This document shows, one piece after another, positions 34,962 through 45,898 of a stretch of DNA of 64,000 nucleotides (position 1 is the stretch's first letter; every line of letters begins with the position of its first letter). The translations under genes and the position numbers were made by a program. The stretch spans positions 4,482,643 to 4,546,642 of the forward strand of contig CM057140.1 of assembly GCA_029964075.1 (NCBI GenBank). The letters run 5' to 3'. The notes beneath the pieces were generated by a model, which was given only the letters and a program-made list of their open reading frames with translations, was not told the DNA's origin and ran no database searches. This DNA comes from Patiria pectinifera. Taxonomy: Eukaryota > Echinodermata > Asteroidea > Valvatida > Asterinidae.

Positions 34962-34967
34962 AATAAA
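34962..34967 (+). promoter_or_regulatory. Polyadenylation signal AATAAA of the adhesion GPCR
   Basis: Located 304 bases after the stop codon, in the context gatgaataaagaacg. The same hexamer is kept in the inverted duplicate near 9373. Confidence 0.6.
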
Positions 34968-36029
34968 GAACGTCCAAGTAGAAATTCAATTTAAGTTGTA
35001 ACTTCGAGTCTCGACTGACTGATTAGCAAGGCATTTATCAGAGATATGAATGCGGCACACAATAGTAGTTTCGCTCGATGAAATTTAATCAAGATCAGAA
35101 CTGAAGGGAATTTGTCCTCAAAATACAAAACGCACCAGGTCTTAGAAAGGGATGGCAGGGAAAATTACAACAAATTATGGTATAATAACATTGTGAATGC
35201 TTCGATACAGTTCAACAAAAACACAAATCTTATTCAATTATATATATCTATACTTTTAACGTTGCTGAGTGTACCTGTTAAAGACTACCTGCTAACATGA
35301 AATGCTTCCATGAAATGCTTGTACATAAACTGTGAACAGTTGGGCATGCTTGCTCTGTCAGGAATGTTGTCACTCCGAGGCCTCCTTGCAAATTCTAAAG
35401 CAACCGCAATCGAATACTACGTATAAGTTAAAAAGCAGGTACAAAATTCACTGAATCTTTCATTATCATGTGATTACGACTTCTCTTGGGAGCCGGGGGA
35501 TGCATGGTCAAAACTCCTCCGATGATTTTGTTTCTGCGGTACAATTGGGGAACCCAATGCTTTTGTGTGGGTTGTCAGTTATATTACTGACTTAAATAAG
35601 GATACATGTATGTATATGGCTAATTGCTATGTACACGCAGATTATTGCTGATGTTAGCATGTATATATTATATATAGATTAGGCATACCCAAACTTCTTT
35701 TTTAACCATGCGAACAAAATGAAGATAAAATGTAATGAAATACATAGTAAAAAAGTAGAACTTATGTTTCCGTAAATGTACATGTACTATTAATGGTTAT
35801 GCAGATAATACTTGACTGTAAAAAAAACTTTGATAAACGAAGTCTCCTTTTATTGAAATTTTAAATACGAAGTACCCAGAATGATTGAATAACGTTCTTA
35901 TGTAGCCTTATTACTTAAGGTTTCAATGCACTGTACGCAGATGATTCGTCAATTTCATTGTTCATTTAATGATTATACAGATAATTATTAATTGTAAAGA
36001 TTTGTTATACGAAGCCTGTTTTTGTTAAA

Positions 36030-37180
36030 TTTTTTAAAATACCTTGTTTTCAATTTTCATTTTGCCATGTATAAGTATATTTTGGTGTCTTTTTTGGTTT
36101 TTATGCTAATTCGAATTTGCAGATTTATGAGCAAAAACAGTGATGTAATTTCGGGCAGAAAAATTGCCATAATTTTGGATGTTTTGCTGTGTGTGGTAAA
36201 TTTTCTTTTCGTTGGTGATTAGTTGTTGTTTCAGTACATGACAGTGGGCTAATGAGCAAAGTTTTCTCCCAAAAAAAGTTTTTAATGAGCACATTTTGGT
36301 TTCACCGTTTAAACAGAAACCCCCTAAACTGAACAGTGTCTTCCTAAAACAACATCGCAGAAACAGCGCCCTCACTTGTCCACGAAAGTATGGACATTCT
36401 TTTTTTAAATGTTTAAACGCAAAATTCTTACTTGCTACTCGAAATAAAGTGACGTGTGGAGTACCATTGTGCTGTCGTGTCCAAATATGCTATGTAGCAT
36501 AGTGTGACTGATGTGTGTGCAGTTGCTCGTCTCCTTGCGCCAACAAAAGAGGGCGCCCTTTTACCTAGCAACGACGTCCCATGACGGGACATTTTCGCTG
36601 GTTGACGCGCACCGTTCCTTGTGTGTGACGCACGTACACCGGGGGATTCAGCTGTACTATGTACACGCAGTGCATGCTAGTGGTGGCTGCGCGGCGTCGC
36701 GGCAAAATTGCAGTCAGGCAAGATGGCGTCGGTCGGTCACCCCAACTGTACTTTCTTTTCCGGTGAGAGTACTTGTGAACGGAGCGGTATGTAAACTGTA
36801 TAGCCAGCGTCCGCCTCGCAACCTTGAAATCCTCGGCCACTCTTACATGGGTTGTGATTGGCTAGTGCGTGGCCAATTCTGATAAATTAAGCACGGGGGT
36901 GGGGGTCGGCAGCGTACCTTTTGGCCGATTGAATTTAAATACGTGTATTAAACGTAAAGCGAGAGCTTTGAAACAACTAGCCCTGTAAAATGTGGAAAAT
37001 ACCGAGTGGTGCAAATTCCTTTTTTAATCACCTAAATATTCGCTTTTAGACAAAATTCGCCCAAAGAATTCGTAAAAAGGAGAAGAAAACAAACGCAAAT
37101 TAGCTTGTCCAATGTCAATTTGGAAACTGATTTTATCAACAATATATCATTGCTATCTAATGTCTACAAACAAAGTAGGC
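36030..37180. other. Non-coding stretch, no gene recognised
   Basis: Includes a higher-GC part (36530-36880) with several CpGs. The frames there are not supported by any motif. This segment has no counterpart between the two duplicated blocks at 8.3-12.6 kb. Confidence 0.35.
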
Positions 37181-38645
37181 TACGCTACCGACGTAGACTG
37201 GCCAGCTGCTGTTTGGCATTGACGGCAAGACCATTTACCGACTTTGCCGACTGATCGTCGACCAAAACCGACGTCGGGCCAACGTCAGTGTGCTACCTGG
37301 GAGTCCATTTCATTGTGTTCAAATGTGTGCAACAACCAGCTGCATCTTTCGATGCATCTCATTTTTTAGTCGTTCCTTAACCCTAAAGGGGCCGGGGGGG
37401 GGGGAATCCGCTTCCCCTCAACATTTTCCGTGATAGCCTCTAAATTTTTTTTTTCGCGACCCGAGCTTTATGACTTTTTAGCCTCGAGCTTTGCGCATCT
37501 TTTGATACCAAAAACATAAAATTCGGACCACGGGTTGCCGCGTAGCGAAAAATTTTCAGGCGCTACGCGCCGTGAAAACTGAATTTTCGCATACACGTCG
37601 TGTACACAGAGCAGAATTGCCATTCGTACATATGAATCATTAATTAGCCATAATTCCAAAACCCTTTGATCTATAGTCATGACATTTCTTGGGTATGTTT
37701 AGGAAGAGTTGCTCTATGCATGTGCCGAGTTTCAAATTTTTTCGTCACTCGATGGCCGAGATCTTAGGGGGGGGGGGGGCAGAATCCGCCCCCCGGCCCC
37801 TTTAGGGTTAAATATTGCGTGAAACATCATTACATTTTCATGAATTTTGATCAAAGGTTTACATGGATAAAACATAGTAGCTTCATGGCAACTAGTTCGG
37901 GCCTTCGAAGGGGAATTCCCTTGTACTCGATGTTATTAGTAACTCTCAGTCAACAGCCTGCGTGTGTGTATGTTGTTGATGTTGGTTGTTTTTTTCTCAC
38001 CTCAAGCCTCCGCGACTATTCATTTCCCCCCCCCCCCTAAAAGTTCTAGCTCGAGTTCCTTCCGCATACCGTTCAACCGTCAACCAAAAACTGCGAGACA
38101 TAATAAACGAAAAAGAGTCAAAAGGGAAACATGTTGGTTTGCTCAGTACAAAAGGGCTTGTATTTACATTATGGCGCAATGTCAATAAAAAAAGCCCAGT
38201 GGCCCGTTCGTGCCTCGCTTCATACTGTTTGACAAAGTATGAAACTTCTACAAAATGTCCTTTGATTTCCGCATTCCCAATCGTCTCCCCAGTTTTCCTA
38301 TAATATTGTCATGCATGTTGTGTATACCATGGCCGGATGTGGCCCATTGCTGTGAGCGGGTAATCCTACACAATAACACTGCCCGGATTACAATCGACAG
38401 TGAGTCAGAGACACACAGGAAAGTTGTTAAGTCTTGCACCAGGAACTACCGCGATGTACACTATGAAAGCACTCCAGTTAAATTTGACTAAACCACTAAA
38501 GTCTATGTAGTAATCATTTACAACTCTGTCAGGGCTGGCCCTGAAAGCAAGTCCAATATCACGTTATCAGCTTGAACTGGTTTGCAAATACAACAAAGAA
38601 AATCGTTAGAGTTGACAAAGTTCACTGCCACATCTTTGGCGCTCA
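37180..38645 (+). repeat. Duplicated segment matching 10025-12615
   Basis: Direct-orientation counterpart of the block at 10 kb; see landmarks there. It lacks the two 9-bp-TSD MITEs but carries a TTAA element at 37381-37807. The region just inside its start (37225-37300) is rich in the palindrome-like cgacgtcgg and gtcgac motifs. Confidence 0.88.
37381..37807. mobile_element. TTAA-inserted MITE (piggyBac-like termini), copy 2
   Basis: It starts ccctaaaggggccgggg and ends ccggcccctttaggg, flanked by ttaa (37377-37380 and 37808-37811). It is inverted relative to the copy at 12765. The paralogous site at about 10804 reads gttccttaaatactgcg: one ttaa and no insertion. Confidence 0.88.
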
Positions 38646-38957
38646 ATTTTTTGCTGGAGCATAAAAAACCATGTTCTTTCCGTCGGGGCGATGAGACGTG
38701 TCTAAATAAGGAGCTGTAAAAATACGTCATTTTTATCGGTAATTGAAGCGTGAATTTCCGGGACCCGTTTGAATGTTGGCAAAACCAGTCCCACGGTGGC
38801 TTTTGTTCACTTGATGAAAGGACCCGCACACTTCGATTTCATGTGACGGGCCATTAGTACAGGCATTATGTGAAACATTAAGGGGTAACCTCAAACAAAT
38901 TGCAACAGAAACCATTTAAAAAGGTTATTACTCAGAAAAATCTCCTCTATAACATAT

Positions 38958-39749
38958 TGTAACGTGTGGTGCCAGCTCTCCTGCGTCAGGCTGGTTTGAT
39001 TAGTAGCGTGCCGTCCCGATGGTGTCCTATCCCTGCAGTGGTGGGCCACAGCACCAGGTTATCCCCGCTTCTCGGTTGGTTGGATCAGCCAGTAGACTGG
39101 TAGTCAGGGCAATGGAATGGGAGTGGGAACTGGGAATCGGAATGTGGAGTCGGAAGTGGGTGGAGACGGAATGTCAGTGGAGTCGGAATGTCGGTGGAGT
39201 CAGAATGTCGGCGGAGTCGGCGGAGTCGGAATGTGGGTGGAGTAGGAAATGGGTGGAATAGGCGGAGTCGGAATGTGGGCGGAGTCGGCGGAGTCGGAAT
39301 GTGGGTGGAGTAGGAATTGGGTGGAATAGGCGGAGTCGGAATGTGGGCGGAGGCGGCGGAGTCGGAATGTGGGTGGAGCAACTTATCCTAGGTAGACCCT
39401 ATACCCTAAGACAGACTAGTAATTGGTGAACAGAAACAGTAATCAAGTACGGTGGTCAAGCCTTTAATCATCATCATCCGTGATGTCATTCCACATAATC
39501 AAGAGCCTTAACAATTATTCTAATCATAAGAGAATCAAGCAATCAACTGACTAAATCCTAGCCCTGCAGCCCCTGTTATAGCCTTTGAGCCCCATAAGCT
39601 GTGTACAACTTCTCTTTGCCATACAACAGTGCATAAACTCAATTGACCAATCAGAAACAAGGATCCCTTATATGCAAAGTGTGGGTGACTCACAGTGTGC
39701 TAGTGTATTTAAAACATACAGTTGGTGACTTAATTCCTATTCCGTCACA
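38958..39749 (-). repeat. Gypsy 3' LTR with internal minisatellite
   Basis: 792 bp. From about 39120 to 39380 it holds tandem variants of ggcggagtcggaatgtgggt. A polypurine tract (agcccccctcccaaagt on the plus strand, 39751-39767) lies just inside. Confidence 0.9.
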
Positions 39750-40067
39750 TAGCCCCCCTCCCAAAGTTTTCAGTCCCTGAAAACTACAAGAGCTTTTAAT
39801 AAAACAACTCAGATAAAAAAACTAAGACAACAATATTTCACATGAAAATTAAGTTTGGTAAATCTTAAGCACATTCCAATACTTCTCGGAAACATTACTT
39901 TGAAAAACAATAACTTAGTGGTTCAAAACTTAGCTTTAAAACTTGACTTACAAATATCTCAGATCTGAACAAAATCGTATAAACTTTAATTTCTTCAGAA
40001 AACATTCCTCAATGTTAGTTTTATAGAGATTTAGGTGGAAGTTCTGTCATCCTTTCCAAATGGCAGG

Positions 40068-40793
40068 CTACATCGTTCTAACAGATTGTGTTGACGTATT
40101 CCCTCTTGATGTCCTCTTCACCCTCTGATGTGTGTAGCTGTCCCTGGTTACCTGGACACTGGACTGGTCCTCCTGGCGTAGCACTCTGTGGAACTTCCCC
40201 CCTTTTCGTGGAAGTACTTCTTCCACTTTCGGAGGTTGACGTCGGAGCAGCTTGCCTCTGAGGAGGAGCGGCTTGCGTAATGTGGACGGTCTGGACTTCT
40301 GGCTCTGGGTCTTGGGGCTTGTGCTGCCCGCACCCCGGTGGTTCTTCTCATGTCCATCCCGGAAGTCCCTCCTCGTGAATCGTTCTCCGCATACGTCACA
40401 GCGGAATTGGGACTGCTCCCTGTGGCACTCCCTCATGTGCCTGACGAGGTTGGATCTCTTGGTCGTGGTCGTTCCACACCCTGGCTCAGGGCAGCGGTGC
40501 TTCGGTTCGTGTGGCTGGGGATGGGTTCGAGGGTCTCGATGCCGGTCCTTGGCCTTGTCGGCTCCCCGGTTGAGCTTGTCTTCTGGCACCTTCCCTCGTC
40601 GCTGGAATCTCGGTGGAATGCCCTGGTGGAATACTGTAGGAATATCTGAGGAATGTCTCGGTGGAACATGATCGGAATATCGGTGGAGGGATGCCGAAGT
40701 CTTTGCGGAATGTGGCTGAAATCTTGCCGACTTTCCCCCGCTGGAATGTTGTTGAACCTGCCACGTAATCTCACTGGAATGCTGTTGGAGCAC
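40068..40793 (-). CDS. C2H2 double zinc finger inside the Gypsy element
   Basis: This frame contains finger 1 (RCPEPGC, then RSNLVRHMRECH) and finger 2 (FRCDVCGERF, then GHEKNH), a standard C-x2-C-x12-H-x3-H in the second. A basic Ser/Arg-rich tail runs to the stop at 40068. It overlaps the integrase-containing frame (41677-40433) by about 360 bases in another frame, so it may need a frameshift or separate translation. It could be a captured host finger domain, or a chromatin/DNA-binding domain replacing the usual integrase C-terminus. The upstream part of the frame is made of short ggaatatcggtgg-like repeats and is probably not a folded domain. Confidence 0.7.
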   Translation of the reverse strand: MLQQHSSEITWQVQQHSSGGKSARFQPHSAKTSASLHRYSDHVPPRHSSDIPTVFHQGIPPRFQRRGKVPEDKLNRGADKAKDRHRDPRTHPQPHEPKHRCPEPGCGTTTTKRSNLVRHMRECHREQSQFRCDVCGERFTRRDFRDGHEKNHRGAGSTSPKTQSQKSRPSTLRKPLLLRGKLLRRQPPKVEEVLPRKGGKFHRVLRQEDQSSVQVTRDSYTHQRVKRTSRGNTSTQSVRTM

Positions 40794-41677
40794 TTCACTT
40801 TCAACACACGTGGCCTCACCATGGTGTTCTCTCTCACCATGCTTGGTGCTTTTGCCACATGTTGCTTGAGTAGTCCATGAGCCTTTCTTCCATGGGACTT
40901 CGAATTGCCACAGGTCTCACACCTTGTTGCTGTTGTCCGTACATCCTTCGCCATGCCCGACCAGTAGTAGCGTCGGCGCACAATCTGCAGTGATTTGTAG
41001 ACGCCGGGGTGACGTGACATTTTGCTGTCGTGTAGTTCCTTGAGAACTTTCTCTTGAAATGTGGGCGGTAGGACCATCTGCCATCTGCCGCGTTTTCCAT
41101 TCTCCAACTTCCATTGACGTGACAGCACACCATTCCGGATCTGCAGGTGTTGCCTCTGAGCCCAGTATGTCTTCATACTTGCTGATTCCGCTGACGTGGC
41201 TTCCCATACTGGCTCCTCACCATTCTCCATCGCCCGCATCATCGGCCCAACTGAAGAATCCGCCAGCTGTGCGTCCCTCAATTTCTGCAGTGTCCACCTT
41301 GGAGTTCTTGTCAACGTCCATGCCCCTCTTTCATTTTTTCCACTGGACTCCTTGAGAGTAGCCTTTGTCGTCGCTGTGTCGGTTACTTGCCTCTGCTCTG
41401 GTAGCGATGGCTTCCCCAGGACTAGCTGTATTAGTCCCCTGGGGTTTCCAATAGCCCTTCCTCGGCTCGTAGGAGTTGGACAATTTCTTTTGAAATGTCC
41501 CAAACCCCCGCAGTTGTGACAGGTTTCGCTGTCCCATGGATGTCTTCCTCCACCATCTCTCTGATTCCCAGCATCGTTTACTCCTCCTTTGTTACTCCTC
41601 GGAGCTGCGGTCTTGCTGTGCATTGCCTCTGCTAGGCCAGCTATCATCGCCTTCAATGCATTGAGTTGTTCCAACAT
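40433..41677 (-). CDS. Gypsy gag end (zinc knuckle) fused to integrase zinc-binding domain
   Basis: Starts MLEQLNALKAMIAGLAEAM, then a CCHC knuckle CHNCGGLGHFKRNC and, about 150 residues later, an HHCC integrase N-terminal domain: ELHDSKMSRHPGVYKS, then RYYWSGMAKDV and CETC. Between them protease, RT and RNase H are missing; after them the D,D-35-E core is missing, so this is a fusion made by two internal deletions. The frame continues into low-complexity sequence. It is in the same frame as gag and separated from it by one TAG. Confidence 0.82.
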   Translation of the reverse strand: MLEQLNALKAMIAGLAEAMHSKTAAPRSNKGGVNDAGNQRDGGGRHPWDSETCHNCGGLGHFKRNCPTPTSRGRAIGNPRGLIQLVLGKPSLPEQRQVTDTATTKATLKESSGKNERGAWTLTRTPRWTLQKLRDAQLADSSVGPMMRAMENGEEPVWEATSAESASMKTYWAQRQHLQIRNGVLSRQWKLENGKRGRWQMVLPPTFQEKVLKELHDSKMSRHPGVYKSLQIVRRRYYWSGMAKDVRTTATRCETCGNSKSHGRKAHGLLKQHVAKAPSMVRENTMVRPRVLKVKCSNSIPVRLRGRFNNIPAGESRQDFSHIPQRLRHPSTDIPIMFHRDIPQIFLQYSTRAFHRDSSDEGRCQKTSSTGEPTRPRTGIETLEPIPSHTNRSTAALSQGVERPRPRDPTSSGT

Positions 41678-41680
41678 GCC

Positions 41681-43264
41681 CTATGTATGCCGGTTGAACT
41701 CCTCTCGAGAGACCGTCTCGACGTACCGATGCGTCCTTGGAGGTTGGCGACCACCTTGGCCCCGTTGCCTCTGTCTCTCGGAGTTAATGAACGATTCTGT
41801 CTCCAGGGCCGCCCGTATCGCTTCATCTAAGGACTTAGGGTGTGCTCTGAAGATTCCCGCACGCACTTCTGCATCTGGGATGGCATCCATGAAATGCCCT
41901 CGGGCGAGTCTTTCCCGCGAATCTCTGGGGAGCTCAGGGTATGCCAATTCCGTCAGCCGTCGGATGCTGTGTCCGAGTGCTTGTAGACCTTCGTTGACCC
42001 CCCTTGTCCTACTCCTCAGTTCCGACAGGAATCTCTCGGCCTGTTCCCCGGGACCAAATCGTCTCTCCAACCTTGTAGTAAGGTCGTTGTAGCTCAGTGT
42101 CTCACCCTGGATCCCGTCTCCAAGCACTTGCTGGGCCTGCCCCTTCAGGCTTGCTGCCAGGAAAAATGCTTTCTCTGCAGAGGTCCACGCGTTGATCGTT
42201 GCGCAAGACTCGAAGTGAGCCTTGTAATCCCTCCAGGGAATATCCCCTGAAAATCTGTCTGGAACAAAACTCGGCTTCCGTTGTGCCCGGTGGATCTTCT
42301 CATCCCCTGCACCTGTCTTTTTCTCTGGTTCCTCCGTGGGCCCCTCTGGTTTCTTGCTCCCAATTGTCACTCCCGCCAACCCTTGCTCCAGTCCCTCCAC
42401 CTTCATCGGTGAGGAAAACTTCGGTGGTTGCTGTGGTTGACTCGACTCCATCTTGGTAGCAAAAACTGGACTCCACGTACTTGACCGTTCACTTGAAACC
42501 GGCCGGTACTCGCTTCCGGCTCCCACTCCGGGCACCTCAAACGGTCTCCCTTGAGCAGAAGCCGTGCTTATGCTTGCTCCGCTTGTAGACTGCCTTGCTG
42601 CTGCTGCATACCCTGGGGATGTCCGCAGTCCTGCCGTCATAGTGCTGAAGACTAGTGGCACATACGGGCCGTACCCTGGTGGTGTTTGCCATGCTCCACT
42701 GACGGTAGTGATTCCTGGTGGTGCGGAAGTTCCAATATTCACACTTCTGGTGGAATATTCCCTTGCTCCTGCTCCCCCTGGGCACCAGTTTTCGATCTTC
42801 CCGATCGTTACTGGTAGCCTGGGTGCTTGCTCTACTCTGGCTCCTGACATCTGTAAGTTGCATACTGGAGTAGAGGTGCTCAGTGGGTTCAATATCGGCG
42901 ATCCTCCGGCTGGTTCCCCCAGCTCGCCCATCCATCCACTTTGTGGAGTTCTCTGTTGAGACCCCTCAAGATGTGCAGTGTTAATGCTCGCCATCGGTTG
43001 CCTTGCCCACTCTTCTCCATTTGTTGTCCATACCGACGATCTCCCTAGAAACAGCCCTGGGTTCACGGTGGATGTCATTGGAGAGAACTGGAGCTGCAAT
43101 GCTTCCTGGACCGGTTGAGGGATGCTGCTTGCTCCGCTTGTCGCTACACTTCCCACAGCCGCTGGAAATAAGTCACTGCCTTGATACCGGAATTCCACTC
43201 CCGAGTCGACTTCTTCCTCTCGGTGTCTCCTCCGTGTAAGCACTGCTTGCTCTCTTTGTTCCAT
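41681..43264 (-). CDS. Gypsy gag (capsid) ORF, 527 residues
   Basis: The N-terminal 300 residues are Ser/Pro/Gly-rich and low complexity. The capsid-type region at about 335-480 contains RFSGDIPWRDYKAHFE, AFFLAASLKGQAQQVLGD and ARGHFMDAIPD. The predicted protein would form retrotransposon particles. The frame ends at a TAG (41683-41681) two codons before the ATG of the zinc-knuckle frame and in register with it, so CA and NC are separated by a single stop: either a nonsense change or a read-through codon. Confidence 0.85.
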   Translation of the reverse strand: MEQREQAVLTRRRHREEEVDSGVEFRYQGSDLFPAAVGSVATSGASSIPQPVQEALQLQFSPMTSTVNPGLFLGRSSVWTTNGEEWARQPMASINTAHLEGSQQRTPQSGWMGELGEPAGGSPILNPLSTSTPVCNLQMSGARVEQAPRLPVTIGKIENWCPGGAGAREYSTRSVNIGTSAPPGITTVSGAWQTPPGYGPYVPLVFSTMTAGLRTSPGYAAAARQSTSGASISTASAQGRPFEVPGVGAGSEYRPVSSERSSTWSPVFATKMESSQPQQPPKFSSPMKVEGLEQGLAGVTIGSKKPEGPTEEPEKKTGAGDEKIHRAQRKPSFVPDRFSGDIPWRDYKAHFESCATINAWTSAEKAFFLAASLKGQAQQVLGDGIQGETLSYNDLTTRLERRFGPGEQAERFLSELRSRTRGVNEGLQALGHSIRRLTELAYPELPRDSRERLARGHFMDAIPDAEVRAGIFRAHPKSLDEAIRAALETESFINSERQRQRGQGGRQPPRTHRYVETVSREEFNRHT

Positions 43265-43319
43265 TCCGTTGTCTTCTTCCTTCAGCTGCTGAATTCCACT
43301 GAAGTTTCTCTCCTGGTGG

Positions 43320-43337
43320 ATCCCACCGCTGCCACCA
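43320..43337 (-). other. Gypsy primer-binding site, matches tRNA-Leu 3' end
   Basis: On the plus strand the 18 bases atcccaccgctgccacca, one base from the 5' LTR, equal the 3' end of a metazoan tRNA-Leu (AAG type) acceptor arm plus CCA, as far as I recall that tRNA. On the minus strand this is TGGTGGCAGCGGTGGGAT. Confidence 0.75.
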
Positions 43338-43338
43338 A

Positions 43339-44113
43339 TGTAACGTGTGGTGCCAGCTCTCCTGCGTCAGGCTGGTTTGATTGGTAGCGTGCCGTCCCGA
43401 TGGTGTCCTATCCCTGCAGTGGTGGGCCACAGCACCAGGTTATCCCCGCTTCTCGGTTGGTTGGATCAGCCAGTAGACTGGTAGTCAGGGCAATGGAATG
43501 GGAGTGGGAACTGGGAATCGGAATGTGGAGTCGGAAGTGGGTGGAGTCGGAATGTCGGTGGAGTCAGAATGTCGGCGGAGTCGGCGGAGTCGGAATGTGG
43601 GTGGAGTAGGAAATGGGTGGAATAGGCGGAGTCGGAATGTGGGCGGAGTCGGCGGAGTCGGAATGTGGGTGGAGTAGGAATTGGGTGGAATAGGCGGAGT
43701 CGGAATGTGGGCGGAGGCGGCGGAGTCGGAATGTGGGTGGAGCAACTTATCCTAGGTAGACCCTATACCCTAAGACAGACTAGTAATTGGTGAACAGAAA
43801 CAGTAATCAAGTACGGTGGTCAAGCCTTTAATCATCATCATCCGTGATGTCATTCCACATAATCAAGAGCCTTAACAATTATTCTAATCATAAGAGAATC
43901 AAGCAATCAACTGACTAAATCCTAGCCCTGCAACTCCTTTTATAGCCTTTGAGCCCCATAAGCTGTGTACAACTTCTCTTTGCCATACAACAGTGCATAA
44001 ACTCAATTGACCAATCAGAAACAAGGATCCCTTATATGCAAAGTGTGGGTGACTCACAGTGTGCTAGTGTATTTAAAACATACAGTTGGTGACTTAATTC
44101 CTATTCCGTCACA
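43339..44113 (-). repeat. Gypsy 5' LTR
   Basis: 775 bp. Nearly identical to 38958-39749, with one 17-bp minisatellite unit fewer and a small cluster of changes near 43930 (caactccttttatagcc against cagcccctgttatagcc). High similarity implies a recent insertion. Confidence 0.9.
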
Positions 44114-45540
44114 ATATTAAAAGTCTTAAGAAATCCGAGTGGTGGAAAGTAGTTTTCTAATTTGTTTCTTAACCACACCCAGTACCACTTTTTTGCTACT
44201 TTATAATGGAATATTTAGTGATGCTGCAACAATATATTTAATACTAAACACAGAGAGTTGATCTTGTTTTATTACTGAGATGCCTATTGACTTCAGAAAA
44301 GATCTGTAGATGACTTATATTCATTTATTATGCTGTAATATACATATATACTATCAGCAATATGATATATATGAATCTATATATATGTGTATATAGTTAA
44401 ATATCAAAATAGCGCGTTTACATCCCTTTTAAAATTACATGGCAAGTTTTGTGACTATAACGATGTTTACACTGATGAACATCAACTTAAACATAATCAA
44501 ATTACTTAACATATATATGTCACTTCCAAATATTACAAGAGAAATGTTTCTTTGTGACGAAGACAGTAAATTAAAAAAAGTACACTGATGTTACTTTTAA
44601 GCAGCTTTCTTGTGAAGCTCTTACACAGCTGCCGAAACAACTTGAAAAATAATTGAAAATTACATAATTATAAACAAACAACTGGTAATGAATAAGTTTC
44701 ATAATGCATAACCCAATTTATTGAAAATAGCAATGTTCAGTGATTGGCTATACTACTTAGGTGGGAGGTAGTACAGGCAAAATACTTAATTTTTTGAGTG
44801 AAACTCAAACAAATTACAACAGAATTATTTTTTTTTCACCACAGTGCATTTCTATAAGGTCCCTAAATTGACATACTAAAGGTCTTAAAAAATCCAGGTG
44901 GTGGAAATATGCCTAATGTGCATTAATCCAAAATGGCCGCATATTTTAGGACTTTCGCACTGATTTGGTCATATTTCATATACTAGATAGCTTTTTGAGG
45001 TATTTTAAACAATAATTTTAGTCCTTTTACATTGATTTACTCATTATTCTTGGCCTTGGTAAGTTGCAATATCCCTATGATTCCCAAATTTGCGATATGC
45101 CGATAATAATTTGCATAAATGCCATTTATTCATTTGCATAGATTAAAGTTAAGATTATGGCTGTCATGTGTGGACATGTCACAATTAAATTTTCCCTGAT
45201 AATCCAAGTCCAGTCATGTACATAAATTAATTTCACACCATGGTGCATTGCTATAAGGTTCCTTAAAAAGGAAGGAATCCAAGTGGTGGAAATGTGCTTA
45301 ATTTGCATAAATTCAAAATGGCCACTAATTACATGATTTTTGATTTGGCCATAACTCTTGTCCTGCATTGCTTTTTGGAGTACTTTGAACAACAATTTGT
45401 CCTTTGACATTGATTTCATCATCATTCCAGTCCAAGGTACCTTTTGAGATCCTATGTTTCCTATGGGGTATATAATATTTTCGTTAGGTTTCTAGCTCTG
45501 GTCAAAGTTGGTATAAGTGTTGGAAAATGTGATATCCCTG

Positions 45541-45898
45541 TGTCGCAGAGCGAACCCTTGCGCCGCTCTACTCAGACCAAAAATCAAGGAATAACTCAAC
45601 AGAACAGAGGATTCAACACAGGAGTTACAAATCACAAAAATCAAATTATATATTACGGGAAATAAATAAACCAAAAACCGAAAAACTCAATCCGAAAATA
45701 AGTGGGCGAGGGTTTTATACCCCTTCCACATGGGTGTAAGCCCGGAATTGGTATGCAACAAAGGAAAAAGGAATTACGATTTGCATAATTCACCTAGCAC
45801 CCACCTCCGAAGTTACATAACACTTTACGGCCGTAAAAAATACTGATTGATAAATCAACTCAGAAAATAAAAGGAATAATTTTAACAGTCTTGTGACA
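45541..45898. mobile_element. Short solo LTR (358 bp), TSD ccctg
   Basis: It starts tgtcgcagagcgaacccttgcgccgctctac and ends cagtcttgtgaca, flanked by ccctg on both sides (45536-45540 and 45899-45903). The first 40 bases resemble those of the 1244-bp LTR at 29077, so both belong to one family or to related families. Confidence 0.75.

Larger units (their letters stand above)
38958..44113 (-). mobile_element. Young Gypsy-type LTR retrotransposon, internally deleted, TSD atat
   Basis: The LTRs at 38958-39749 (3') and 43339-44113 (5') start tgtaacg and end gtcaca, and are nearly identical apart from one 17-bp repeat unit and a few substitutions. A four-base atat duplication flanks the element. 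On the minus strand the order is 5' LTR, primer-binding site, gag, zinc knuckle, integrase zinc-binding domain, C2H2 fingers, polypurine tract and 3' LTR. Protease, reverse transcriptase, RNase H and the integrase core are absent: the interior is only 3.6 kb. It can move only with enzymes from a full relative. It inserted into a copy of the repeat also found at 44.8 kb. Confidence 0.9.

Noticed and set aside
36511-36882. 123-residue frame in a GC-richer stretch after the GPCR
   Set aside because: No domain, no splice context, and an equally open antisense frame; probably chance.
39085-39381. Proline/threonine-rich repeat protein frames in the Gypsy LTRs
   Set aside because: They are the LTR minisatellite in translation; no start context or conservation outside the repeat.
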